Positions 27,410 through 35,798 of a stretch of DNA of 64,000 bases are shown in pieces. The stretch is from NCBI GenBank assembly GCA_035539175.1, contig DATLIY010000008.1:434001-498000 (forward strand). The letters run 5' to 3'. The stretch comes from Acidisarcina sp. (GTDB lineage Bacteria; Acidobacteriota; Terriglobia; Terriglobales; Acidobacteriaceae). The first letter of the stretch is position 1. Each line of letters begins with the position of its first letter. The translations under genes and the position numbers were made by a program. Under the pieces are notes generated by a model. The model saw only the letters and a program-made list of their open reading frames with translations, did not search any database and was not told the origin of the DNA.

Positions 27410-28258
27410 CTATCCGAAGAGGCGTCCGTCCATCGGGAACAGCACTCGCTTCCTGCGTTCCAATGCGCCGGAGAGGGGCGTATTCAGCAGGTTCACCAGT
27501 GGAGAAGCCAGGCGAAAGCGGCTCGCGATCTCACGGACGAAGCCCGGCTCCAAAGCCACCTCTGCGGGCAGTGTCGTCGATACTCCCCATTGCCGGCAAA
27601 GGATCAGATCCATCGCCGGATGCTCCCTGGGGAATCCCTTAGGCGGCCGGGTCAGGGGAAGTCCCTCGAAGAGGTCCATCCGGCTCCGCAGCTTCTTGTC
27701 CTGGAGCAGGCGCCGCGCCTCCTCATGGTGCTCTAGCAGGTAGCTTCGGATGGCCAGAAGCTGCTCACGCTCCGGCATGTAGACACCGGCGGCGATGACG
27801 ACCTCTTTGGCAGAGACGTGAAAGTAAAAGCCGCCTCCCGATGTCTTCTGCAATCCAGCGTGCGACCACCAGGCAGCAACCTGGCGCTTATAGGGGCTCT
27901 TGTCAGAAGAGAAGCGCGTGTCGCGGTAGATGCGCATCATGCACTTTTCCGGCGGACACACATGGGCTGGAGAAAAATCTGCCATTGCGGTTGTGATCTG
28001 GCCGATAATCTCAAGCATGGGCCGCTTTAGCTCGCGCTCGAACTCCTCCCGACGCGGCTCAAACCACTCCCGCCGGTTATTCCGCTCCAGGCCACGCAGA
28101 AACTTCAGCGCGGCTGGCTGAAAATGGGCTGGCGGCTTTGGAGATGAGTTCCGCGTCCCATGCTGGGCCGTGGGCTTCGCCGGCGTACGGACTCTATTGC
28201 TGGCCCGGCTTGCCCCTTTCTTCTCGTGGGCTGGGGCACTTCGTTTTTCTGGCGTCAT
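27410..28258 (-). CDS. DUF2461 family protein
   Basis: A 282-residue protein of the DUF2461/TIGR02453 family, function unknown. After a basic, probably disordered N-terminus of about 45 residues comes the family opening LKFLRGLERNNRREWFEPRREEFEREL. It is followed by CMMRIYRDTRFSSDKSPYKRQVAAWW and GGGFYFHVSAKEVVIAAGVYMPE, all conserved in the family. The last 35 residues (SPLVNLLNTPLSGALERRKR onward) extend past the typical domain. It lies beyond the HU promoter on the same strand and is probably transcribed separately. Confidence 0.88.
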   Translation of the reverse strand: MTPEKRSAPAHEKKGASRASNRVRTPAKPTAQHGTRNSSPKPPAHFQPAALKFLRGLERNNRREWFEPRREEFERELKRPMLEIIGQITTAMADFSPAHVCPPEKCMMRIYRDTRFSSDKSPYKRQVAAWWSHAGLQKTSGGGFYFHVSAKEVVIAAGVYMPEREQLLAIRSYLLEHHEEARRLLQDKKLRSRMDLFEGLPLTRPPKGFPREHPAMDLILCRQWGVSTTLPAEVALEPGFVREIASRFRLASPLVNLLNTPLSGALERRKRVLFPMDGRLFG

Positions 28259-28425
28259 CAGGCCTGATTTTAAGACTCTTTCGACGAGTTACCTTCTGGA
28301 GAAAGCGATTTTTCGGAGCAGAGCGTTTCGTGCCGGGAGCGCACATCCAAACCCATGGTGTGGGGAGAACGCTCTGCAACCTTCGTGCAGCATCGCAAGA
28401 GCGTGGCTTCGCTCAGAATGTTCCT

Positions 28426-28893
28426 ATGCTCCGTTTCTCTGTCACCAGTGCCGGTCGAGTTCTTCTAGCGCTCTTCGTCTTCACGCTGGCGCTCCCCGCT
28501 GGAGCGGGTGCGGGAGCCGCGCAGATTACGCTCGAACAGGCGCGCAGTGTGGCCATGCTGGTCGCGCGCCACGAGTCGATCAACGTCGATGACGCCGACA
28601 CGATGGTTGACTCGATGGATGGCAACGGCTCCTTTGTCTCCGGCTACTTCAGCTTCATCTTCATCGCGGTGGATCCACACCAGCCGGGGAAGGATCGAAC
28701 ACTTGCCATGTACGCCGTAAACGCGCGCACCGGCGATACCTGGGAGCTGAACCTCTGCAAGCACTACTCTTTCCCGGAACTGCTGCGGGTTCAACGCGCC
28801 ATTCGCAAGAAGACCGGCGCGGCGCTCGCAGATGAAGCTGCAGCGGCAAAGGTCGTTGGCTGCGGAAAGACACCAGAGACCGTAAGCAACTAG
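28426..28893 (+). CDS. Secreted protein of unknown function
   Basis: A 155-residue product starting MLRFSVTSAGRVLLALFVFTLALPAGAGAGAAQ, a clear signal peptide. The mature part has LEQARSVAMLVARHE, an acidic VDDADTMVDSMDGNG stretch, and two cysteines far apart that could form a disulphide in the periplasm. I recognise no family. The open frame starts at 28138, but the upstream part is antisense to the DUF2461 gene. The ATG at 28426 gives the signal peptide. Confidence 0.65.
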   Translation: MLRFSVTSAGRVLLALFVFTLALPAGAGAGAAQITLEQARSVAMLVARHESINVDDADTMVDSMDGNGSFVSGYFSFIFIAVDPHQPGKDRTLAMYAVNARTGDTWELNLCKHYSFPELLRVQRAIRKKTGAALADEAAAAKVVGCGKTPETVSN

Positions 28894-28957
28894 CGCGGAT
28901 GCGATACAGTCACGGTTGATCCCTCGCGCCACTGGCCAGGCTTGCGGCAATCCTCGC

Positions 28958-29545
28958 CTATCGAATGACCAGCATCGCAGCACGAAAGAGTTCATCGAAG
29001 TCCCCGGCCGCAGCTTCGTTCTTCGTGACCACACTCTCGATTGCCTTTTGTGCCGAGGCGCGCTGATACCCGAGGTTGATCAGCGCCGACAGAACATCCT
29101 CTGCCGCAGGGCCACCAACGACGGGAACCGGTGCGGACGCCATATCCTCAAGCTTGTCTTTCAGTTCGACAACCAGTCTCTCTGCCAGCTTTTTCCCCAC
29201 GCCGGGAATGCGGGTCAGCGTGGCATGATCCTGTGCGCGAATGGCAGCGACCGTGCGCTCCGGGTTCAGCCCGCTCAGGATGGTCACAGCCAGCTTGGGG
29301 CCAACCCCGTTGACCTTGATGAGGCGTTCGAAGAGACGCTTCTCGTTGAAATCGAGAAAGCCGTACAACGCCAGAACGCCCTCGGCAACCTGCGTGTAGA
29401 TGAAGAGCGAAACGTCCTTGCCTTCGGCCGGGAGCGCGGTGAAGGTGGGCACGCTGATGACGACGTCGTAGCCAACACCGCCAACATCCACAATGGCCTG
29501 GCCCGGCTGCTTGGAGAAGAGCTTACCGCTCAGATGTGCAATCAT
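28958..29545 (-). CDS. ruvA: Holliday junction branch migration protein RuvA
   Basis: RuvA tetramers hold Holliday junctions for the RuvB motor. The 195-residue protein begins MIAHLSGKLFSK, the family OB-fold start. It has KVNGVGPKLAVTILSG and LTRIPGVGKKLAERLVVELKDKL, the two helix-hairpin-helix motifs, and a C-terminal RuvB-binding domain (AAEDVLSALINLGYQRASAQKAIESV). The frame is open back to 29731, but homology starts at the ATG at 29545. ruvB and ruvC are not in the window. Confidence 0.95.
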   Translation of the reverse strand: MIAHLSGKLFSKQPGQAIVDVGGVGYDVVISVPTFTALPAEGKDVSLFIYTQVAEGVLALYGFLDFNEKRLFERLIKVNGVGPKLAVTILSGLNPERTVAAIRAQDHATLTRIPGVGKKLAERLVVELKDKLEDMASAPVPVVGGPAAEDVLSALINLGYQRASAQKAIESVVTKNEAAAGDFDELFRAAMLVIR

Positions 29546-29705
29546 TGCGGCGATTGTATCGCGGGTAGCGGGACGGACGGCGGTTCCCTGGCCGCGGAAC
29601 TGTCGATGAGCTGTTGAGGAGCCAGCCCGCGACCAGCGGCCCGGCTGCACAGTACCGAGCCGCGACGCAGCTAAGCCCTGCCGCCACCTGCGATCCCCAG
29701 CTTTG

Positions 29706-29724
29706 TCCTGAGCGAAGCGAAGGA
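29706..29724. repeat. Short palindromic intergenic repeat of dispersed type
   Basis: TCCTGAGCGAAGCGAAGGA is an imperfect palindrome in the ruvA upstream gap. Similar GAGCGAAGCGAAGGA units are known as dispersed intergenic repeats in many bacterial genomes, from memory including Acidobacteriota. Nearby, AGCTAAGCCCTG (about 29670) and AGCTGAGCCCTG (about 29735) form a second near-duplicate pair. A search for copies elsewhere in the genome would settle it. Confidence 0.45.
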
Positions 29725-29749
29725 TCTGCACATTAGCTGAGCCCTGACG

Positions 29750-30508
29750 TTAGCCTCGACGACGATAGAGGATCTGGAACTCGTAGCCAGGATTGGGCGG
29801 GAAGAGCCCGGCAACGTGGCGAAGCCTCTCTGCAAGAGCAGGAGCCGCCAGCAGCGGATACTCCCTCTCGCGCAGGTCGGAGTAATCGAAATCCAGCGTA
29901 AGCGAGAGCAGGTAGATGGCGATCGCATCGGAGAAGGCGGCTTCGAGGAAGCTGTTGCGGGCCTTCTCATCCACCGCGCCTTCGGAGCCGTCCGAGCGGC
30001 GGCGATCAAGGGCGCGGCGGCGATTCTCGTAGGCATCCTGGCTGGTTTCCCCGCGGACATCTGCCTCCGCCTGGGACCACACCAGATCGGCAAAGCTCTT
30101 GGGAACCCCAGCAGCCTCCACAAAATGGTGTCCGGCGTTGATAAAGAACTCAAAGGCCAGCGCAAAGCGATCCTGCATCAGGCGGGTCGAGATGAAGACA
30201 CAATCCGCGCTGCCGAACTTGACGTTGCGATGGCAGATTGCACGATCGCCCAGATCCACGGTGTAGCTGGGCGCCACCAGCGTCTCGTCATTCTCGCCCA
30301 GCGTCAGCGGAACGAAGTAGTAGGCATGGTGGGATAGAGCCGCAGCCATAGACAGTGGCACAGCCTGCAGGATCTGCTCCAGATCCGCGCTAGCCGGGGT
30401 GGTTTCGCCATAAGTGGCATAGCAGATTCCGTTGGTGGCCTGCTGAACTGCGTTTTCCTGCACCACTTTGGCGGCAGGCAGTAACTCGATCTGAGCGGCT
30501 TCAGCCAT
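29750..30508 (-). CDS. Conserved protein of unknown function
   Basis: A soluble protein of about 252 residues, with no signal peptide and no membrane helix. Visible blocks are LSMAAALSHHAYYFVPLTLGENDETLVAPSY (the first part only), ADCVFISTRLMQDRFALAFEFF and a C-terminal acidic DFDYSDLREREYP. I do not recognise a family. The ATG at 30508 was chosen because the upstream extension to 30616 crosses into the divergent neighbour's start. It is co-directional with ruvA about 200 bp downstream. The neighbour on the other side is divergent, with 54 bp between starts. Confidence 0.6.
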   Translation of the reverse strand: MAEAAQIELLPAAKVVQENAVQQATNGICYATYGETTPASADLEQILQAVPLSMAAALSHHAYYFVPLTLGENDETLVAPSYTVDLGDRAICHRNVKFGSADCVFISTRLMQDRFALAFEFFINAGHHFVEAAGVPKSFADLVWSQAEADVRGETSQDAYENRRRALDRRRSDGSEGAVDEKARNSFLEAAFSDAIAIYLLSLTLDFDYSDLREREYPLLAAPALAERLRHVAGLFPPNPGYEFQILYRRRG

Positions 30509-30562
30509 AACGCTGTATTCTAACTGAGCATCAGCCTCGCTGCTTGAACAAAGGACTTGAGG

Positions 30563-30901
30563 ATGACCTCCGAGCCAATCCATGCAGGACCAAACGCCAG
30601 CACAGCCGGAACGCACCTGACCCGCCCTGCCCGCTCCGGAAGAGTATTCGGCTTACCCCTGGGAGATTTCGGCCTGTTTGCCAGCCTTCTGATCGCGTTC
30701 TCCTCAGGATTTGTGGCCTTCTTCCTGACCACGTTCTTCGCCATCTTTGGCATCCTGTTCTACAACACTCTTGGCCACCACTCGATGGACTTTGCAATTG
30801 CCTATAAGCGGATCGCCTTTCCCGTCGGCATCGTGGTCCTGGCCGTAAGCCTTTTGTTCTTCGGGACTGTCTGGGTACGGCGAAAACTCTCAGGAGACTA
30901 G
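30563..30901 (+). CDS. Small two-helix membrane protein upstream of Kdo hydroxylase
   Basis: A 112-residue protein with a hydrophilic N-terminus and two strong hydrophobic helices (LFASLLIAFSSGFVAFFLTTFFAIFG and IAFPVGIVVLAVSLLFFGTVWV) linked by a loop with His and Asp. AAGGA lies 7 nt before the ATG at 30563. Its stop is 2 bp from the start of the Kdo hydroxylase gene, which has AGGAG inside this gene's end, so the two are probably co-translated. The function is unknown. Confidence 0.65.
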   Translation: MTSEPIHAGPNASTAGTHLTRPARSGRVFGLPLGDFGLFASLLIAFSSGFVAFFLTTFFAIFGILFYNTLGHHSMDFAIAYKRIAFPVGIVVLAVSLLFFGTVWVRRKLSGD

Positions 30902-30903
30902 CC

Positions 30904-31839
30904 GTGGCAATCGTGTCCATACCGCCAGAAGCGCTGCTTGAGGATGCTACTCATGACAGCCGTTTCGTGGAGCACCACCGGGATTGGTGCCTTCACCTTG
31001 AGGCGGGGGATATTCTTCTTTTTCCCAAGACGCCAGTAAAGATACCGGCGGAAGACCTTGACTTCCTGCTCAGCCAGCACCAGGCGGCAAGCGGACTGCA
31101 CAAAAACATTGCCTACAAACCGGGAAAGGACCTGCTGACGGGGATCGACTCCAAGAGCATGCCGCCGCAGGCGATCGAGCGCCTCCACTCCATCCTGCGC
31201 GCTTACTCTCTCGCCGTAACCGATTTTCTCCATGGCTTTCTGGCGCCATACCAGGCTCGATGGGAGCTGGATTACGCCAGCTTTCGCCCGGTAGAGGAAC
31301 AGGGCCGCGATCTGCCCCTGCATCGCCGCAATGACCTGCTGCACACCGATGCGTTTCCCACCCGGCCAACGCAAGGTGCGCGCATCCTGCGCTTCTTCAA
31401 CAACATTAACCCCACGCGCACAAGAGACTGGATTGTTGGGGATCCCTTTGGCGAGATCGTCGGAACCTATGCACCGCGGGAGATTCCGCTTCCCCACCCG
31501 AAGAGCCTTGCGGTTCAGACGCTGGATTCGCTGGGGAGGGCTCTGGGGCTAAGCCGGATTTTACCCGCGATTCAGCGCTCGCCCTATGACGAGTTCATGC
31601 TGCGCTTCCATAATTTTTTGAAAGAGAATTCGGTCTACCAGGCCACCTGCGCAAAGACGCACATCGAATTCCCTCCCGGCTCAAGCTGGATGGTCTACAC
31701 CGACACGGTTCCCCATGCTGTACTGTCGGGCCAGTTCGCGGTGGAGCAGACGTTTCTGGTATCGCCTGAGGCGCAACTCGACCGCTCCAGTTCACCGGTC
31801 GCAATCCTGGAGCGAATGACCGGCAGCCGGCTCCGCTAG
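30904..31839 (+). CDS. Kdo hydroxylase family protein (Fe(II)/2-oxoglutarate oxygenase)
   Basis: A 311-residue protein matching the Kdo 3-hydroxylase (KdoO) family, which oxidises Kdo of lipopolysaccharide inner core to Ko. Seen: GDILLFPKTP, LHRRNDLLHTDAFPTRPTQG with the metal-binding HxD pair His147/Asp149, RILRFFNNINP, and the distal VPHAVLSGQFAVEQTF with His271. This is a complete facial triad with a 2-oxoglutarate-binding region. The GTG start follows AGGAG by 7 nt. Inference: it modifies the lipopolysaccharide core; no other Kdo or lipid A gene is nearby. The family assignment comes from recall of motifs, not a search. Confidence 0.72.
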   Translation: MAIVSIPPEALLEDATHDSRFVEHHRDWCLHLEAGDILLFPKTPVKIPAEDLDFLLSQHQAASGLHKNIAYKPGKDLLTGIDSKSMPPQAIERLHSILRAYSLAVTDFLHGFLAPYQARWELDYASFRPVEEQGRDLPLHRRNDLLHTDAFPTRPTQGARILRFFNNINPTRTRDWIVGDPFGEIVGTYAPREIPLPHPKSLAVQTLDSLGRALGLSRILPAIQRSPYDEFMLRFHNFLKENSVYQATCAKTHIEFPPGSSWMVYTDTVPHAVLSGQFAVEQTFLVSPEAQLDRSSSPVAILERMTGSRLR

Positions 31840-31882
31840 AGCCGGCCGGTACGTAGCGGACCGAAACCTGGGTCTTGTGAGA

Positions 31883-32704
31883 TCAGTACTTGCTATGAAA
31901 GACGAAGCTGTTGATGTCGGGCCAGAATTCCTTCACGAGATTGGAGGCGCCATCGAGTCCGATCTGCACCAGCCACCTCTGCCCGGTCTTGGTCCAGGTG
32001 CGGTACGGGCTGGGATAGTAGAGGCCCGAGATGCCTGACGCCGCCCCATTCCCAACGATCTCCGAGATGTTCAGCGTATTGTGCGCCGAGTTGGTTGCAG
32101 TCAGGTCGGAGCGGGTGATCGCGAGGCGGCTGACGGAGTAGATCGAGCGTTTGACGATTCCTCCGTGTCCCAGCGTGTAATAGCGGGGATCTTCATGGAG
32201 GGCGCTAGGCAGCACGGCTTCCGTCAGGATGTTTCCGTCAAGATTGTCGGCGAACTGGTGCCAGTAGTAGCGTCCGTAACCGACACCACCATGACCAAAC
32301 TCGGGGTAAGAATTCTGCGCATCGGAGATGCCAGCGAGGATGCCGACATAGATGAACGAGGAGTAGTCGAAGCTGTCCTCAAGCATCAGCTTGAACTTCT
32401 CCTTGGAGGACTGTGGAGGAAGTTTTTCATCCGCCGAGACCGATCGGAAGTTCGGAACAATGAAGAGAATCCGCTTGGTCTGCTTACCGTCCGTAACCGT
32501 AGATGCGGGTGCGGTGGATGTCGATGACGAGATCTGCTGCGCCGAGTCCGAAGAGGAAACACCAGGAGCATCCGGCAGCTCTGCGACCTCGATTGGCTCA
32601 GCCTTTTGCGCGTGCAGACGCATCGGCACCGCAGCAAAGAGTAAAAGAAAAGCCGCGCCTGCAACTTCTCGTAGGATCGCCTGACGACTGCGTTGGATTC
32701 TAAT
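31883..32704 (-). CDS. Secreted protein of unknown function with apparent AUU start
   Basis: A 273-residue exported protein. A frame using standard starts begins only at 32629 (GTG), inside the signal peptide. Reading upstream gives RIQRSRQAILREVAGAAFLL, then LLFAAVPMRLHAQ, a complete signal peptide. The codon at its head is ATT (32704-32702) with AAAGGA 7-8 nt before it; no ATG, GTG or TTG is in frame there. The mature part has a Ser/Thr-rich linker and then LEDSFDYSSFIYVGILAGI, GRYYWHQFADNLDGNILTE, ALHEDPRYYTLGHGG and a C-terminus ending VFHSKY. Similar proteins are common in Acidobacteriota, but no function is known to me. Confidence 0.7.
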   Translation of the reverse strand: MRIQRSRQAILREVAGAAFLLLFAAVPMRLHAQKAEPIEVAELPDAPGVSSSDSAQQISSSTSTAPASTVTDGKQTKRILFIVPNFRSVSADEKLPPQSSKEKFKLMLEDSFDYSSFIYVGILAGISDAQNSYPEFGHGGVGYGRYYWHQFADNLDGNILTEAVLPSALHEDPRYYTLGHGGIVKRSIYSVSRLAITRSDLTATNSAHNTLNISEIVGNGAASGISGLYYPSPYRTWTKTGQRWLVQIGLDGASNLVKEFWPDINSFVFHSKY

Positions 32705-32992
32705 GACTATTTCCTTTCGATCGCGGCCCGGAGAAGGGGCCCTTGTCTCAGCGCAAAGTACTCAAGCGGCTGAATGAAAAGTGTGTACTCACTTTGCTTT
32801 AGACGTAAAAAGCTGCATCTCGTTGCATTTTCTTAGGCGAAAAAGCAAGCAGGCCCATCTGTTATTTATAACAACCCTGCCAAGGGCATAACAGCGCACG
32901 CGGCGTGGCATTTTTTGCGCTGTAGGGACACGCATCTCGACGAAGCCGCTTTAAGTCAATATCCTGAAAGAGACTTCACAACGGCACAAACT
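32705..32992 (+). promoter_or_regulatory. Long thrS leader with hairpins
   Basis: A 288-bp non-coding stretch before thrS. It contains ACAGCGCA (32891-32898) pairing with TGCGCTGT (32916-32923) around a 17-nt loop that itself has CACG/CGTG and ends in a six-T run (32911-32916). Also present is AAAGTG/CACTTT near 32779-32796. The layout could support attenuation or ThrRS autoregulation. Nothing resembles a T-box. Confidence 0.35.
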
Positions 32993-35062
32993 ATGAGTTC
33001 ATCCGAAAATACGATCCAAAATACAATCGCCAAAGATACAATCCAGGTTCAACTGCCCGACGGCACGGTCAAATCGTTTCCCGGTGGCGCGACCGCCTTT
33101 GACGTCGCCTACAGCATCTCGCCGCGTCTTGCCGCTGCTTCCGTAGTAGCACGCATTAAGCCGCTGCACACCACAGCAGCGGAAAGCCACACAACCGAGA
33201 CGGCAGCCACCGAAGAATCCATGTATGCGGCGAACGATCCCGATGCGGAAAGACTCGTAGACCTGAGCGCACCGCTTCGCACGGATGTCGAGCTCCAGTT
33301 GCTCACGGAAAAGGATCCGGAGTCGCTGCAAGTCGTGCGTCATTCCGCGGCTCATGTGCTGGCTACAGCAGTCCTCGAACTCTTTCCCGAAACAAAGCTG
33401 GGACACGGACCGGCAACCGATGCGGGCTTCTTCTATGACTTTTACCGGCCCACGCCGTTCACCCCCGACGACCTGAAGGCGATTGAAGCGAGGATGGCCG
33501 AGATCGTCGCACGCGACGAGAAGTTCGTCTGCGAACACGAGCCTCGCGAGAAGGGGCTCCAGGAGTTCCAGGCCGACAACGACTTCATGAAGGTTCACTT
33601 TGTCGAGAAGTTCACCAAGCCCGGCGAGGAGATTTCGCTCTATCGCAATGGCCGTTTTGTGGACTTCTGCCGTGGGCCGCATGTTCCTTCCACGGGCCGC
33701 GTCAAGGCGTTCAAAGTGCTCAGCATCGCTGGAGCCTATTGGCTGGGCGACGAAAAGAATCCGCAACTCCAGCGTATCTACGGCACCGCATTCTTCTCGC
33801 AGAAAGAGATGGACGCGCACTTCGCGCGGCTGGAAGAGGCGGCCAAGCGCGACCATCGCGTAATCGGCAAACAGATGGATCTCTTCTCCATTCAGGAGCT
33901 GGCCGGGCCGGGGCTCATCTTCTGGCATCCCAAGGGCGCCATGATCCGCAAGATCATGGAGGACTGGATGCGCGAGGAGTGCATTCGGCGCGGGTATTCG
34001 CTGGTCTACACTCCGCACGTAGCACGCGTGAACCTGTGGCAGACCAGCGGCCACGAAGGCTTCTACTCGAACAATATGTTCACGCCCATGAAGTTGGACG
34101 ATGCAGACTACCGCATGAAGCCGATGAATTGCCCCTTCCATATCCTGATCTACAAGAACTCGCCAAAGAGTTATCGCGATCTTCCGGTGCGCTATGCGGA
34201 GTTGGGCAACGTCTATCGCTACGAGCTTTCAGGAACGATGCATGGCTTGTTGCGCGTACGTGGCTTTACGCAGGATGACGCGCACATCTTCTGCACGCCC
34301 GAACAGGTGGAAGACGAGGTCGTAGCCTGTATCGACTTTGCACAATCCGTCCTCGAAACCTTCGGCTTCAAGGAATTCAAGGTGGAGCTCTCGACGTGGG
34401 ATCCGAAGGATCGCGCCCACTACGCGGGCAGCGACGATAAGTGGGATCTCGCCATCCACTCGCTGGAACACGCACTCGAGCGGAAGCAGATTCCCTATAA
34501 GACGATTCCCGGCGAAGCCGCATTCTATGGCCCCAAGATCGACATCAAGCTGGTCGATGTCCTGGGCCGTTTGTGGCAGCTCTCCACCGTGCAGTTCGAC
34601 TTCAATCTGCCGGCACGCTTTGAGCTGGAGTATGTCGGGGAGGATGGCGAGCGGCATCAGCCGGTGATGGTTCACCGCGCACTGTTCGGCTCGGTGGAGC
34701 GATTCTTCGGCGTGCTCATCGAGCATTACGCTGGCGCATTTCCGCTGTGGCTTGCTCCGGTGCAGGTGGGATTGGTGCCCATCAGCGAACGGCATCTCGC
34801 CTACGCGGAAAAGATACAACAACAGTTACAGAATGCCGGAATCCGCGTGGAACTGGATGGCCGCAACGAAAAGATGAATGCGAAGATCCGCGATCTCACC
34901 ATGCAGAAGATTCCCTACATTCTCGTAATGGGCGATAAAGAGGAAGCTGCTGGTTCCGTCAGCGTCAGGACACGAGCCAAGGGGGACCAGGGCTCGGTGC
35001 CCTTCGCGGAGTTCCTTGGCCGCATCGAAGCCCTGATTGCAAGCCGGTCAACGGATCTCTAA
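32993..35062 (+). CDS. thrS: Threonyl-tRNA synthetase
   Basis: ThrRS charges tRNA-Thr and edits mischarged serine. The 689-residue product has, in order: an N-terminal TGS domain (IQVQLPDGTVKSFPGGATAF) with a polar insertion of about 25 residues after it; the editing domain with HSAAH and CRGPH metal motifs; the class II core with MKPMNCPFHILIY (zinc Cys), YELSGTMHGLLRVRGFTQDDAHIF (motif 2 region) and HRALFGSVERFFG (motif 3); and the anticodon-binding domain (QVGLVPISERHLAYA, GSVSVRTR). The ATG at 32993 was chosen. A TTG 26 codons upstream has no family sequence. The ribosome site is weak. Confidence 0.96.
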   Translation: MSSSENTIQNTIAKDTIQVQLPDGTVKSFPGGATAFDVAYSISPRLAAASVVARIKPLHTTAAESHTTETAATEESMYAANDPDAERLVDLSAPLRTDVELQLLTEKDPESLQVVRHSAAHVLATAVLELFPETKLGHGPATDAGFFYDFYRPTPFTPDDLKAIEARMAEIVARDEKFVCEHEPREKGLQEFQADNDFMKVHFVEKFTKPGEEISLYRNGRFVDFCRGPHVPSTGRVKAFKVLSIAGAYWLGDEKNPQLQRIYGTAFFSQKEMDAHFARLEEAAKRDHRVIGKQMDLFSIQELAGPGLIFWHPKGAMIRKIMEDWMREECIRRGYSLVYTPHVARVNLWQTSGHEGFYSNNMFTPMKLDDADYRMKPMNCPFHILIYKNSPKSYRDLPVRYAELGNVYRYELSGTMHGLLRVRGFTQDDAHIFCTPEQVEDEVVACIDFAQSVLETFGFKEFKVELSTWDPKDRAHYAGSDDKWDLAIHSLEHALERKQIPYKTIPGEAAFYGPKIDIKLVDVLGRLWQLSTVQFDFNLPARFELEYVGEDGERHQPVMVHRALFGSVERFFGVLIEHYAGAFPLWLAPVQVGLVPISERHLAYAEKIQQQLQNAGIRVELDGRNEKMNAKIRDLTMQKIPYILVMGDKEEAAGSVSVRTRAKGDQGSVPFAEFLGRIEALIASRSTDL

Positions 35063-35094
35063 GCGGAACGGGCGAATGCCAAAGTTGAAGCATA

Positions 35095-35156
35095 GCGGGA
35101 AGCAAATCGCAGCGAGAGCTTCGGCTCTTATCGGCTAAAAGCAATTTGCATCCCGC
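35095..35156 (+). terminator. Structured element between thrS and the downstream oxidase
   Basis: GCGGGAAGCAAAT (35095-35107) pairs with ATTTGCATCCCGC (35144-35156) with one mismatch. Inside is AGAGC-TTCG-GCTCT (35115-35128), a stem with a UUCG tetraloop. It may terminate thrS, although no U-run follows, or form a leader for the next gene, whose start is only 29 nt on. Confidence 0.5.
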
Positions 35157-35184
35157 ACGATGTCCGCTCCTAAGGGGGTCTTCA

Positions 35185-35736
35185 GTGGGTCAGCGATTTC
35201 AGGAACTTTCGGAAAGCCACATTCAATTCATCTCTGAGCAGAAGATATTTTTTGTAGGCACCGCGACGGAAACCAGCCGAGTCAACGTCTCCCCAAAAGG
35301 CATGGATACCTTTGCCGTACTGGATAGCAAACGTATTGCCTGGCTGAACGTGACCGGCAGCGGCAACGAAACGTCGGCTCACATCCAAAACAATCCGCGC
35401 ATGACGATCATGTTCTGCGCCTTTGAAGGCAAGCCTCTCGTCTTAAGGCTCTATGGCCGTGCAATGGTTGTTCATCGCTCTGACCCAGAGTGGGACGAGT
35501 TAATTCGCCTCTTCAAACCATTCCCCGGCGCTCGCCAGATCTTCAGTGTTGCCGTTGACTTGGTACAAAGCTCTTGCGGCATGTCGATTCCGTACTTTGA
35601 CTATGTCGGCGAACGAGAGCTGCTGAATGACTGGGCCACGAGAAAGGGCGAGGATGGAATGCGCCAATACTGGGCGACAAAGAATCAGGAAAGCATTGAT
35701 GCGATCCCGACCAATATTGTCGCCAAATCAGGCTAG
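35185..35736 (+). CDS. Pyridoxamine 5'-phosphate oxidase family protein
   Basis: A 183-residue flavin-reductase-like split-barrel protein: FQELSESHIQFISEQKIFFVGTA opens the domain, then VNVSPKGMDTFAVLD, IAWLNVTGSGNETSAHI and MTIMFCAFEGKPLVLRLYG. These match the PPOX-type domain that binds FMN or a related cofactor. It is not PdxH itself, because the pyridoxal-specific C-terminal motif is absent. The GTG at 35185 has AGGGGG upstream and starts right at the domain. It is separated from thrS by a structured element. Confidence 0.82.
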   Translation: MGQRFQELSESHIQFISEQKIFFVGTATETSRVNVSPKGMDTFAVLDSKRIAWLNVTGSGNETSAHIQNNPRMTIMFCAFEGKPLVLRLYGRAMVVHRSDPEWDELIRLFKPFPGARQIFSVAVDLVQSSCGMSIPYFDYVGERELLNDWATRKGEDGMRQYWATKNQESIDAIPTNIVAKSG

Positions 35737-35798
35737 GTATCCCCACGCCGCTATTGGCCGACTCCATTCTGAAACACCTATCCTTACGCCATTGCAGT

